Assembly: GCF_011046535.1 (NCBI RefSeq)
Contig: NZ_CP049257.1
Location: 3,968,001 to 4,032,000, forward strand
Source of the DNA: Nocardioides anomalus
GTDB taxonomy: Bacteria; Actinomycetota; Actinomycetes; Propionibacteriales; Nocardioidaceae
Direction of reading: 5' to 3'
DNA: 64,000 nucleotides
Position numbers and translations under genes: made by a program. Below the pieces are notes generated by a model, which was given only the letters and a program-made list of their open reading frames with translations, had not been told where the DNA came from and did no database searches. Below are positions 50,637 to 59,199 of this stretch, in pieces; position 1 is the stretch's first letter; each line of letters opens with the position of its first letter.

Positions 50637-51794
50637 GTGCGACTGCACCCGAGGACGGTCGGCTGGGACCTCCTGCTGTTCGCGGGGCTCGCGGCCGCGA
50701 TGCTCGTCGAGCTGGCCCGCTCGGAGGACGGCGGCACCGACTCCACCCCGCTCGCGGTCCTGCTCATCGCCCTGGCCAGCGCGGCCGTCCTCCTGCGCGG
50801 CGTGCACCCGGCCTGGGTGCTCGTCTACGGCATGGTCACGCTGTACGCGGTGCTCGGCGTCGTCGACATCTACCAGACGGCGCCGTTCCCCACGATGGTC
50901 GCGGGCTACCGGCTCGCGCTCACCACCAGCCGGCGCACGACGATCCTCACCGGCCTGGCCCTGATGCCGTTCGTGCTCTTCGCGGTGCTGTTCTTCGGCC
51001 ACGGCAAGACCGCGCTCAAGACCGCGGAGATCCCCAAGAACCTGGCCTTCGTGGCCGCCCCCCTCCTGCTCGGCTCGACGCTGCGCGAGCGGCGCATCGC
51101 CCACGAGGCGCTGGTCGAGCGGGCCGAGACCGCCGAGCGGACCCGCGACGAGGAGGCCCGCCGCCGCGTCGGGGAGGAGCGGCTGCGCATCGCCCGCGAC
51201 GTCCACGACGTGGTCGCCCACGCCATGGTGGCCATCAACGTCCAGGCCGGTGTCGGCGCGCACCTGCTCGACCGCGACCCCGAGCAGGCCCGGCGCACGC
51301 TGGAGGACATCAAGAAGGTCAGCGGCGAGGCGCTCACCGACCTGCGCGCCACCCTGGGCGCCCTGCGCACGCCGTACGACGACGAGACGGTGCCGATCGC
51401 CCCGACCCAGGGCTTGGCCGAGCTCGACGAGCTGGGCGAGAGCCTGCGCTCGGCCGGCGTGGACGTGCACGTGGACATCGACCCGGGCACGGCCACGGTG
51501 CCCGCGGCGGTGGCCGCGACCGGCTACCGGATCGTGCAGGAGGCGCTGACCAACGTGGTCCGCCACGCCGGCGGCGCGCGCGCCCGGGTGCGGGTCGCGC
51601 GCGAGGACGACCACGTCGTCATCGACGTGACCGACGACGGCGGCGGCACCGGCCCGTCCGTCGCGCCCGTTGGGACCGGGCACGGCGTGCGCGGCATGCG
51701 CGAGCGCGCCCTGGCCGCGGGCGGGACCCTCGAGGCCGGCCCGCACGACGGCGGCTGGCGGGTCCACGCCAGCCTGCCGGTGGGGGCACCGTGA
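50637..51794 (+). CDS. Two-component sensor histidine kinase (NarL/DesK class)
   Basis: A 385-residue kinase with four or five N-terminal membrane segments (about 10-130), a coiled stretch rich in Glu/Arg (EALVERAETAERTRDEEA), the HisKA_3 box RLRIARDVHDVVAHAMVA with the phospho-His near 190, and a C-terminal HATPase with DVTDDGGGTGP and GTGHGVRGMRERALAAGG. GTG 50637 is preferred because TACCGT lies 6 bases before it (leaderless layout); GTG 50601, overlapping the mmpL stop as GTGA, would add 12 residues and couple it to mmpL. The response regulator overlaps its end. Confidence 0.88.
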   Translation: MRLHPRTVGWDLLLFAGLAAAMLVELARSEDGGTDSTPLAVLLIALASAAVLLRGVHPAWVLVYGMVTLYAVLGVVDIYQTAPFPTMVAGYRLALTTSRRTTILTGLALMPFVLFAVLFFGHGKTALKTAEIPKNLAFVAAPLLLGSTLRERRIAHEALVERAETAERTRDEEARRRVGEERLRIARDVHDVVAHAMVAINVQAGVGAHLLDRDPEQARRTLEDIKKVSGEALTDLRATLGALRTPYDDETVPIAPTQGLAELDELGESLRSAGVDVHVDIDPGTATVPAAVAATGYRIVQEALTNVVRHAGGARARVRVAREDDHVVIDVTDDGGGTGPSVAPVGTGHGVRGMRERALAAGGTLEAGPHDGGWRVHASLPVGAP

Positions 51795-52471
51795 CCACGC
51801 GCGTGCTGCTGGCCGACGACCAGACCCTCGTCCGCGCGGGCTTCCGCGCGCTCCTGGACTCCGAGGACGACCTCGAGGTCGTCGGCGAGGCCGTCGACGG
51901 TCGCGAGGCGGTGGCCCTGGCCCGCTCGCTGCGGCCCGACGTGGTCCTGATGGACATCCGGATGCCGCACCTCGACGGGCTGGCCGCCACCGGCGCGATC
52001 ACCGCCGACCCCGCGCTGTCCGGCACCCGCGTGGTGGTGCTGACGACGTTCGAGCTCGACGAGTACGTCTTCGGCGCGCTGCGCGCCGGCGCCTCCGGCT
52101 TCCTGCTCAAGGACGTCGAGCCGCAGGCGCTCCTGGACGCCGTACGCGTCGTCGCCGACGGCCAGGCCCTGCTGGCGCCGGCCGTGACCCGCCGGCTCAT
52201 CGAGGCCTACGTGGCCACCGAACCCGCTCCCGTCCCCGCCGTCGCCGCCGACCCGGCGGCCGACGAGCGGCTGGCCGGGCTCACCCCGCGTGAGCTCGAG
52301 ATCCTGGCCCTGGTCGCGCGCGGGCTGTCCAACCGGGAGATCGCCGAGCAGCTGGTCCTCTCACCGCTGACCGCGAAGACCCACGTGTCGCGGCTGTTCA
52401 CCAAGCTCGGCGCCCGCGACCGCGCGCAGCTGGTCGTGCTGGCCTACGAGACCGGGCTCGCCTCGCGCTAG
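51791..52471 (+). CDS. Two-component response regulator, LuxR/NarL family
   Basis: A 226-residue regulator. The receiver domain has the acidic pair LLADDQTLVRAGFRALL, the phospho-Asp in VVLMDIRMPHLDG (near 54), and the conserved Lys in FLLKDVEP. The C-terminal LuxR HTH is LTPRELEILALVARGLSNRE followed by IAEQLVLSPLTAKTHVSRLF. It is the partner of the kinase whose stop it overlaps (GTGA) and probably controls mmpL or membrane-stress genes. Confidence 0.93.
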   Translation: MTTRVLLADDQTLVRAGFRALLDSEDDLEVVGEAVDGREAVALARSLRPDVVLMDIRMPHLDGLAATGAITADPALSGTRVVVLTTFELDEYVFGALRAGASGFLLKDVEPQALLDAVRVVADGQALLAPAVTRRLIEAYVATEPAPVPAVAADPAADERLAGLTPRELEILALVARGLSNREIAEQLVLSPLTAKTHVSRLFTKLGARDRAQLVVLAYETGLASR

Positions 52472-52477
52472 CCGCGC

Positions 52478-53257
52478 TCAATCCGCGGTGAAGTGCTCGC
52501 GCGCGAAGTCCAGAGAATCGACCAGGTCCTTCTCGCGCTCCTCGCGCGAGCTGGCCTTGCGGGTGTTGATCTCCAGCACGATCTCGCCGCGGAACCCGGT
52601 GCGGGCGACGTGGCGCAGGAACTCCGCGGCGCCCGTCGTACCCCGCCCCGGCACCAGGTGCTCGTCCTTGGCCGAGCCGGTGCCGTCGGTGAGGTGGACG
52701 TGGCGCAGCCGCGGGCCGAGCCGGTCGGCCATCGCGATCGGGTCGTCCTGGGCGATCGCGGCGTGGGAGAGGTCGATGGTGGTGTTGGCGTAGGGCTCGG
52801 CCGACGGGTCCCACCCGGGCAGGTACATCTCCATGCCGCGGCGCGAGGAGGCGCGCCACGGGTACATGTTCTCGACCGCGAAGGCGATCCCGGTCGACTC
52901 CTCCAGCGCGGCGATGCCGTTGACGAAGTCGCGGGCGTAGTCCTTCTGCCAGCGGAACGGCGGGTGCACCACGACCACCTCGGCGCCGACCGCCTGGGCC
53001 ATCTCGGCCGAGCGCTCGAGCTTGCCCCACGGCTCGGTGCCCCAGACCCGCTGGGTGAAGAGCAGGCACGGCGCGTGGATCGCCGAGACGGGGACGCCGT
53101 GGTGCTCGGACAGCTGCTGCACGGCGCTGATCGACTGCGACAGCGCGTCGATGACCATCACCTCGACGGCGTCGTAGCCCAGCGCGGCGGCGTACGCGAA
53201 CGCGTGCGCCGTCGACTCCGGGTAGACCGAGGACGTCGAGAGACCGACCCGCGTCAC
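52478..53257 (-). CDS. Sugar phosphate isomerase/epimerase (xylose isomerase-like TIM barrel)
   Basis: A 259-residue AP-endonuclease-2-like barrel. Segments include VGLSTSSVYPESTAHAFAYA at the start, VVVHPPFRWQKDYARDFVNG, the metal Glu in AFAVENMYPW, TTIDLSHAAIAQDDP, HVHLTDGTG and ELEINTRKA-type ending EIVLEINTRKAS. Start uncertain: GTG 53257 fits the family; a GTG at 53314 overlaps gppA by 11 bases. Homologous to M. tuberculosis Rv0498, which also lies next to the GppA-like gene. Substrate unknown. Confidence 0.8.
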   Translation of the reverse strand: MTRVGLSTSSVYPESTAHAFAYAAALGYDAVEVMVIDALSQSISAVQQLSEHHGVPVSAIHAPCLLFTQRVWGTEPWGKLERSAEMAQAVGAEVVVVHPPFRWQKDYARDFVNGIAALEESTGIAFAVENMYPWRASSRRGMEMYLPGWDPSAEPYANTTIDLSHAAIAQDDPIAMADRLGPRLRHVHLTDGTGSAKDEHLVPGRGTTGAAEFLRHVARTGFRGEIVLEINTRKASSREEREKDLVDSLDFAREHFTAD

Positions 53258-53303
53258 GGTGCCCCGTTCTCTGGGGCGTTCACCGGGGCGTTCATCGTGT
53301 CGT

Positions 53304-54242
53304 TCACTGGCCACGCACCGACAGCTGGTCGAGCCGCTCGAGGATCACGCCCTCGCGCAGCGCCCACGGGCAGATCTCGAGCTCGGTCAGGTCGAAGATG
53401 TCCATGCAGGCCTCGGCCACCAGCGCGCCGGGCACGATCTGGTGGGTGCGGCTCGGCGAGACCCCGGGCAGCCCGGCCAGCTCGTCGGCGCCCATCGCCA
53501 CCAGCTTGGGGATCCACTCGCGCAGCTCCTCGAGCGGCAGGGAGCGGGGCACGAGCCGACCGTCGGTCGAGGGCGCGGCGCCGCAGATCCGGGCCAGGGA
53601 GCGGAAGGTCTTGGACGTCGCGGCCGCCCGGTCGGGGCGGCCGGCGCGCAGCAGGTGGCCGGCGTCGTGGGCGATCTCGGCGCGGATGTGGCGGCGCAGG
53701 TCGCGCAGGGTCTCCTCGTCGGCGCGGCCGCCGAGGAAGTGGCTGCGGGCCAGCCGGGCGGCACCCAGCGGCAGCGACCACGCCACGTCGGGCGCCTCGT
53801 CCGCCCCGCCCGCGATCTCCAGCGACCCACCGCCGATGTCGAAGACCGCCAGCCGGCCCGCCGACCAGCCGAACCAGCGGCGTACGGCCAGGAAGGTGAG
53901 GCGCGCCTCGTCCTCGCCGGACAGCACGTCGATCAGCACGCCGGTGCGGTCCTGCACGTGCTCGAGGACCGCCTCGCTGTTGCCGGCGTCGCGCACCGCG
54001 GACGTCGCGAAGCCGAGCATCTCCTCGCAGCCCTTGTCCTCCGCGACCCGCAGCGCCTGGGCCGTGAACTCGGTCAGCGCGTCGATCCCGGTCCGCGAGA
54101 CGCGGCCGTCCTCGTCGAGGTGCTCGGCCAGCCGCAGCGGCTGCTTGAAGGAGTACGCCGGCAGCGGGGCCGCTCCACCGTGGGCGTCCACGACGAGGAG
54201 GTGCCCGGTGTTGGACCCGATGTCCAGCACGCCGACGCGCAT
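53304..54242 (-). CDS. Exopolyphosphatase / guanosine pentaphosphatase (Ppx/GppA)
   Basis: A 312-residue protein of the ASKHA fold. The phosphate-1 motif is VGVLDIGSNTGHLLVVD at the N-terminus, the catalytic Glu lies in DVLSGEDEARLTFLAVRR, and phosphate-2 is FDIGGGSLEI. It is the short form (about 310-320 residues) found in actinobacteria, lacking the C-terminal HD domain. It cleaves terminal phosphates from polyphosphate and/or pppGpp. The M. tuberculosis counterpart is Rv0496. Confidence 0.9.
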   Translation of the reverse strand: MRVGVLDIGSNTGHLLVVDAHGGAAPLPAYSFKQPLRLAEHLDEDGRVSRTGIDALTEFTAQALRVAEDKGCEEMLGFATSAVRDAGNSEAVLEHVQDRTGVLIDVLSGEDEARLTFLAVRRWFGWSAGRLAVFDIGGGSLEIAGGADEAPDVAWSLPLGAARLARSHFLGGRADEETLRDLRRHIRAEIAHDAGHLLRAGRPDRAAATSKTFRSLARICGAAPSTDGRLVPRSLPLEELREWIPKLVAMGADELAGLPGVSPSRTHQIVPGALVAEACMDIFDLTELEICPWALREGVILERLDQLSVRGQ

Positions 54243-54284
54243 GGGTCCAACGTACCCGCGGGCCCACGTACGTAGGCTTGGCCG

Positions 54285-55064
54285 GTGCCTGAGGTGGATC
54301 TGGTGTTCCCGCGCGCCTACGTCGAGTTCGTCAACCCCGACGACGAGTCCGAGACGTTCCGGTGCGACCTGACGTGGCTCACCTCGAGCTACCAGTGCAT
54401 CTTCGGCGGCGGCTGCGCGGGCATCTACAAGGAGTCGCCCGACGTCGGCTGCTGCGCGCTCGGGGCGCACTTCGCCGACGCCGACGACGAGAAGCGCGTC
54501 GCGACGTACGTCGGCATGCTGGACGAGACGCTGTGGCAGTTCCGGCCCTCCCCCAAGAACGGGAGAGCGAAGAAGGTCAAGAAGTCCGACTGGGTCGACG
54601 TCGACGAGGACGGTGAGCGCAAGACCATGGTCGTGGAGTACGACGGCCAGTCGGCGTGCGTGTTCCACAACCGCAAGGACTTCCACCTCGGCGCCGGGTG
54701 CGCGCTGCACGCGCTGGCCTACGTGCTGGAGAAGAACCCGCTCGAGACCAAGCCCGACGTGTGCTGGCAGCTGCCGCTGCGTCGCACGTTCCGCACGGTC
54801 AAGCGCCAGGACGGCACGGAGTACACCGAGGTCAGCATCGGCGAGTACGACCGCCGCGGCTGGGGGCCGGGCGGGCACGACCTGGACTGGTACTGCACCG
54901 GCAACACCGAGGCCCACACCGCGCCGGAGCCGCTGTACGTCACCAGCGCCGCCGAGCTGACTGCCCTCATGGGTGAGGCGGGGTACGCCGAGCTCGCGCG
55001 ACACTGCGAGGAGCACCTGCTCTCGCGCTCGCGGTTGGCGATCCACCCGGCCGACCCCCGCTAG
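54285..55064 (+). CDS. Conserved Cys-rich protein, probably metal-binding (Rv0495c-like)
   Basis: A 259-residue soluble protein with many conserved-looking cysteines in pairs or near His: [60 protein letters not shown] and WYCTGN. The spacing suggests a zinc or iron-sulfur site. It lies divergent from gppA, as the M. tuberculosis gene Rv0495c does (from memory). GTG 54285 with TAGGCT 6 bases upstream supports the start. Function unknown. Confidence 0.82.
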   Translation: MPEVDLVFPRAYVEFVNPDDESETFRCDLTWLTSSYQCIFGGGCAGIYKESPDVGCCALGAHFADADDEKRVATYVGMLDETLWQFRPSPKNGRAKKVKKSDWVDVDEDGERKTMVVEYDGQSACVFHNRKDFHLGAGCALHALAYVLEKNPLETKPDVCWQLPLRRTFRTVKRQDGTEYTEVSIGEYDRRGWGPGGHDLDWYCTGNTEAHTAPEPLYVTSAAELTALMGEAGYAELARHCEEHLLSRSRLAIHPADPR

Positions 55065-55146
55065 CGCTCCCCCGCCCGCTCTCTCGACGTCAAGACACCA
55101 GGGCCCCGCTTTGGTGGACGCGCACGCCGCCGTCCACAATCTCTGC

Positions 55147-55785
55147 ATGCGTCTCGACCACCTCTCGTTCGCAGCCGGACCCGACGGCCTGGCCGCCACG
55201 GCCGAACGCATCGGTGACCTCCTCGGCGCGCGCTTCGTCGACGGCGGCGTGCACCCGCGCTTCGGCACCCGCAACATGCTGCTGCCGCTCGCCGACCACA
55301 CCTACCTCGAGGTCGTCGAGGTCCTCGACCACCCGGCCTCCGACAAGGCGCCGTTCGGCCAGGCCGTGCGCGCCCGCTCCGCCCTCGGCGGCGGCTGGCT
55401 CGGCTGGGTCGTCGCGGTCGACGACATCAGCGTCGTCGAGCGCCGCCTCGGCCGCGAGGCCGTCGTCGGCAGCCGGCACCGCCCCGACGGCACCGAGTTG
55501 CGCTGGAAGCAGATCGGCGTCAACGGCCTCATCTCCGACCCGCAGCTGCCGTTCTTCATCCAGTGGGAGGTCGCGCCCGAGCTGCACCCCAGCCACGGCG
55601 CCGACGGCGCGTTCTCGCTGGCCACCCTGGAGATCGCCGGCGACACCCACCGCGTGAGCGAGTGGCTCGGCGAGACCGTCGAGGCCCCCCTCGAGGACGT
55701 CAAGGTCGAGTGGGTCTCGCCGAACGGCACCCCCGGGATCCTCGCCGCGCAGGTGCAGACGCCCCGCGGCCTGGTCCGGATCTGA
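55147..55785 (+). CDS. VOC family protein (glyoxalase-like)
   Basis: A 212-residue glyoxalase/dioxygenase-fold protein. The first module begins MRLDHLSFAAGPDGLAAT and continues with VHPRFGTRNMLLPL, TYLEVVEVLDHP; the second includes PFFIQWEVAPELHPS. Metal ligands His4, Glu near 57 and others are plausible. It is of the PF13468 glyoxalase-like type. The open frame extends upstream to 54973, but the conserved start is at ATG 55147. The stop overlaps a CTG start of a methyltransferase. Confidence 0.8.
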   Translation: MRLDHLSFAAGPDGLAATAERIGDLLGARFVDGGVHPRFGTRNMLLPLADHTYLEVVEVLDHPASDKAPFGQAVRARSALGGGWLGWVVAVDDISVVERRLGREAVVGSRHRPDGTELRWKQIGVNGLISDPQLPFFIQWEVAPELHPSHGADGAFSLATLEIAGDTHRVSEWLGETVEAPLEDVKVEWVSPNGTPGILAAQVQTPRGLVRI

Positions 55786-56480
55786 CCCTCCCCGACGGGG
55801 CCCGGCCGAGCCCCAACATCTGGCACCACACCGCGACGTACGAGGTCGAGAACCGCGCCGTCGACCCCGACGGTCGCCTCTGGGACGCCATGGCCTCCGT
55901 CGTCGAGTGGAGCGGGCGCACCGTCCTCGACGTCGGCTGCGGCACCGGCTTCCACCTGCCCCGCTTCGCCACCACCGCCGCCGAGGTCATCGGCGTCGAG
56001 CCCCACCCCGACCTCGTCGCCCTGGCCCGCCGCCGCACCCGGGCCCTGCCGAACGTCGACGTCCGCCAGGGCACCGCCCAGGCCCTCCCCCTCCCCGACG
56101 CCTGCGTCGACGTCGTCCACGCCCGCTGGGCCTACTTCTTCGGCCCCGGCTGCGAGCCCGGCCTCGCCGAGCTCGACCGCGTCGTGCGCCGAGGCGGCGT
56201 CGCGATGGTCATCGACAACGACCCCTCGCGCTCGACGTTCGGCGCGTGGTTCCGCCACGGCTACCCCGACCGCCCCGGCGCCGCCGACCTCGAGCGCTTC
56301 TGGTCCACGCACGGTTGGACCCGCACCCCCGTCGACATGGGCTGGCGCTTCTCCTCGCGCGCCGACCTCGAGGCGGTCGTGCGCATCGAGTTCGACGCGG
56401 CCACCGCCGACGCGGTGCTCGCCGAGCACGAGGGCCTCGAGGTGGACTACGCGGTCAACCTCTGGTCCAAGGCGTTCTGA
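55782..56480 (+). CDS. Class I SAM-dependent methyltransferase
   Basis: A 232-residue enzyme with the Rossmann SAM site VLDVGCGTGFHLPRFA, the acidic motif II VIGVEPHPDL, and post-motif DACVDVVHARWAYFFGPGCE. The N-terminal segment PNIWHHTATYEVENRAVDPD looks conserved. No ATG, GTG or TTG precedes that segment in frame; the only candidate in the right place is CTG 55782, overlapping the VOC stop as CTGA, which is rare but fits coupled translation. Substrate unknown. Confidence 0.78.
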   Translation: MTLPDGARPSPNIWHHTATYEVENRAVDPDGRLWDAMASVVEWSGRTVLDVGCGTGFHLPRFATTAAEVIGVEPHPDLVALARRRTRALPNVDVRQGTAQALPLPDACVDVVHARWAYFFGPGCEPGLAELDRVVRRGGVAMVIDNDPSRSTFGAWFRHGYPDRPGAADLERFWSTHGWTRTPVDMGWRFSSRADLEAVVRIEFDAATADAVLAEHEGLEVDYAVNLWSKAF

Positions 56481-56482
56481 CC

Positions 56483-57526
56483 TCAGCTGCTCCCGCGCAC
56501 GACCAGCGTCGGCTCGAGCAGCACGCCGGCGCCGACCACCGGCGGGGCACCGAGGAGCCCCTCGAGGGCGTGCACGACCTCGATCGCCACCTGCTCGAGC
56601 GGCAGCCGGACGCTGGTCAGCCCGGGCGGCACCGTCTGCGCGACGAGGCTGTCGTCGAAGCCGGTGACTGCGACGTCCTGGCCCGGCTTGAGCCCACGCT
56701 CGTACAACGTGTGCAGCACCCCCATGGCGAGGGTGTCGGAGGCGCAGACGAACGCCGTCGGCTGGGCCTCGTCGAGCAGCACTGCGCTGGCCTCGCGGCC
56801 GGACGCGACGGTGTCCTCGACGCGGGAGGCCAGGCCCGTGGTGGGGATGTCGCGCGAGCGCATGGCCCGCGACCAGCCGGCCCGACGGTCCTCGCCCAGC
56901 AGCGAGTCCTTGCGCCAGCCGATCCAGGCGATGCGGTGGTGGCCGCGCTCGATCAGGTGCGTGGTGGCGAGGTCGCCACCCGCCGCGCCGTCGACGTCGA
57001 CCCAGGGGTGCCGCGCGTCGGGGTCGTTCCACGGCCGACCGAAGGCCACGAAGGGCGCGCGCCGCTCGTTGAGCCACGCGGCCTGCGGGTTGCCGAGGTA
57101 GGTGTCGGTGACCACGAACGCGTCCACGGCGGTCGAGCGCAGCAGGTCGTCGTACGCCGGGAGCTCGTCGGCGGCGTACCCGGTGCGCTGGCCGGAGAAC
57201 AGCAGCACGTGGTAGCCGACCGCGCGTGAGGAGTCGACGAGGGAGTGGACGAAGCGGTCCATCGCGGCGTTCGCGGTGCCCTCCTCGGCCGGCTTGATCG
57301 GCAGGCCGATGAGGTGCGAGGAGCGGGTGCGCAGGTTGCGGGCGGCGCGGTTGGGCAGGTAGCCGAGCTCGGCGATCGCCTCCTGCACCCGGCGCAGGGT
57401 GTCCTCGCGGAGCAGCTCGGGGTTGTTGACCGCGTTGGAGACGGTCTGGCGCGAGACGCCGGCCCGCTCGGCGACGTCGGCCAGGGTCGGCGGGGTGACC
57501 GGGTGCCGCTGCACGGTGCTCGACAC
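56483..57526 (-). CDS. LacI family transcriptional regulator
   Basis: A 347-residue repressor. The N-terminal HTH and hinge are PTLADVAERAGVSRQTVSNA, VNNPELLREDTL; the periplasmic-binding-protein-like effector domain (about 70-340) contains AFVCASDTLAMGVLHTL and AVTGFDDSLVAQTVPPGLTS. It is likely to respond to a sugar. No sugar gene is adjacent on this strand, so its regulon lies elsewhere or includes itself. GGGGGAAGG precedes ATG 57526. Confidence 0.92.
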   Translation of the reverse strand: MSSTVQRHPVTPPTLADVAERAGVSRQTVSNAVNNPELLREDTLRRVQEAIAELGYLPNRAARNLRTRSSHLIGLPIKPAEEGTANAAMDRFVHSLVDSSRAVGYHVLLFSGQRTGYAADELPAYDDLLRSTAVDAFVVTDTYLGNPQAAWLNERRAPFVAFGRPWNDPDARHPWVDVDGAAGGDLATTHLIERGHHRIAWIGWRKDSLLGEDRRAGWSRAMRSRDIPTTGLASRVEDTVASGREASAVLLDEAQPTAFVCASDTLAMGVLHTLYERGLKPGQDVAVTGFDDSLVAQTVPPGLTSVRLPLEQVAIEVVHALEGLLGAPPVVGAGVLLEPTLVVRGSS

Positions 57527-57580
57527 GTCCTTCCCCCTGCCTGGCCGACCTGACTTCCCAGGTCATTGTGCAAATGTCGC

Positions 57581-57592
57581 TGGATCGTTCCA
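57581..57592. promoter_or_regulatory. Candidate LacI-type operator upstream of the lacI-family gene
   Basis: TGGATCGTTCCA is a near-palindrome with the TGGA-N-CG-N-TCCA pattern seen at many LacI-family operators (CG centre). It lies 55 bases before the regulator start, a position suited to autoregulation. TGACTT...AGGTCA (57551-57565) nearby is a second, weaker symmetry. Confidence 0.4.
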
Positions 57593-57704
57593 AAGTCAGG
57601 GTATCCCGGGCTCACCCTGGTGGGTGGGCTCGTCTCGGACCGTCGTCCCCAGGGTCTCGGTGCGGCACCGCGCGGCTGTCGGTGCCGCCGCCTAGGTTGC
57701 TGCC

Positions 57705-59126
57705 GTGCCCAAGACCGCCTCGCGTCCCGCCTACCGCTGCACCGAGTGCGGGTGGGAGACCGCCAAGTGGGTGGGCCGTTGCGGCGAGTGCCAGGCGTGG
57801 GGCTCGGTGGCCGAGACCGCGGCGCCGACCGTGCGCGCGGCCGCGTCGCCGGTCACGGCCAAGGCCGTCCCCATCGGCGAGATCTCGGTCGAGGAGTCGG
57901 CGTTCCGCACCAGCGGGGTCGCCGAGCTCGACCGCGTCCTCGGCGGCGGCTTCGTGCCGGGCGCAGCGATCCTGCTGGCCGGCGAGCCCGGCGTCGGCAA
58001 GAGCACGCTGCTGCTCGAGGTCGCCGCCCAGACCGCCCGGGGGCGCCACCGCGTCCTCTACGTCACCGGCGAGGAGTCGGCCTCCCAGGTGCGGCTGCGG
58101 GCCGACCGGACCGGCGCGGTGGAGGACGAGCTCTACCTCGCCGCCGAGACCGACCTCGGCGCCGTGCTGACCCACATCGAGGACGTGCGGCCCACGCTTC
58201 TCGTCGTCGACTCCGTGCAGACCATCGGCGCCTCCGGGCTCGAGGGCGTGCCCGGCGGCGTCACCCAGGTCAAGGAGGTCGCGGCCGCGCTGGTCCGCGT
58301 GGCCAAGACCCGCAACATCACCACGGTGATCGTCGGCCACGTGACCAAGGACGGCGCCATCGCCGGTCCCCGGGTCCTCGAGCACCTCGTCGACGTGGTC
58401 CTGCACTTCGAGGGCGACCGCAACTCGCGGTTCCGGATGGTCCGGGCCATGAAGAACCGCTTCGGCCCCGTCGACGAGGTCGGCTGCTTCGACCTCGGCG
58501 CCGACGGCATCAGCGCGGTCGCCGACCCCACCGGCCTGTTCGTCGAGCACCAGAGCGGCCAGGTCCCCGGCACGTGCGTCGCGGTCACCATGGAGGGGCG
58601 GCGCCCCCTGCTCGCCGAGGTGCAGGCCCTGGTCACCCCCTCCCCGCTCGAGCGGCCCCGGCGTACGACGTCCGGCCTCGACTCCTCCCGCGTCGCCCTC
58701 GTCCTCGCCGTCCTGCAACAGCACGCCCGGATCCGCCTGCACTCCTACGACGTCTTCGCCTCCACCGTCGGCGGCGCCCGCCTCCACGAGCCGGCCAGCG
58801 ACCTCGCCCTGGCCGTCGCCATCGGCTCGGCCACCCTCGGCGTCGCCCCACCCTCCGGCGTCGTCGCCATGGGCGAGCTCGGCCTGGCCGGCGAGCTCCG
58901 CCGCGTCCGCGACCTGCCCCAACGCCTCGCCGAGGCCGCCCGCCTCGGCTTCCGCGTGGCCGTCGTCCCCAGCGACCGCACCCGCCAGGGCCCCCGCTCC
59001 CCCGAGTCCTGGACCGTCGACGGCATGCGCGTCCTCGACGTCCCCGACGTCGCCTCCGCCCTCCGCCTGCTCCAGCTCACCTCCGAGCCGCGCCTGCGCG
59101 CCGCCGAGGAGGGCTCCGCGGGCTAG
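57705..59126 (+). CDS. radA: DNA repair protein RadA
   Basis: A 473-residue RecA-like protein that helps process recombination intermediates as a branch-migration helicase. The N-terminal zinc finger is CTECGWETAKWVGRCGEC, the Walker A is GEPGVGKST (about 94-102), the RadA-specific motif KNRFGP is near 249, and a Lon-protease-like C-terminal domain follows (SSRVALVLAVLQQHARI, GEL-LAGELRRV). GTG 57705 has TAGGTT 6 bases upstream. It is followed by disA, the usual actinobacterial and firmicute neighbour. Confidence 0.95.
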   Translation: MPKTASRPAYRCTECGWETAKWVGRCGECQAWGSVAETAAPTVRAAASPVTAKAVPIGEISVEESAFRTSGVAELDRVLGGGFVPGAAILLAGEPGVGKSTLLLEVAAQTARGRHRVLYVTGEESASQVRLRADRTGAVEDELYLAAETDLGAVLTHIEDVRPTLLVVDSVQTIGASGLEGVPGGVTQVKEVAAALVRVAKTRNITTVIVGHVTKDGAIAGPRVLEHLVDVVLHFEGDRNSRFRMVRAMKNRFGPVDEVGCFDLGADGISAVADPTGLFVEHQSGQVPGTCVAVTMEGRRPLLAEVQALVTPSPLERPRRTTSGLDSSRVALVLAVLQQHARIRLHSYDVFASTVGGARLHEPASDLALAVAIGSATLGVAPPSGVVAMGELGLAGELRRVRDLPQRLAEAARLGFRVAVVPSDRTRQGPRSPESWTVDGMRVLDVPDVASALRLLQLTSEPRLRAAEEGSAG

Positions 59127-59199
59127 GTCGGACGGATCGAGTCGGTGCGGCCCCGGAGGCCGTACCCTTTGCGTGCTTGCTCGTGAGGGGGGTGACGAC

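Noticed and set aside
53262..53310. Repeated GGGCGTTCA words between the sugar isomerase and gppA
   Set aside because: Only two or three short copies in a spacer of about 50 bases; could be operator-like but too short to separate from chance.
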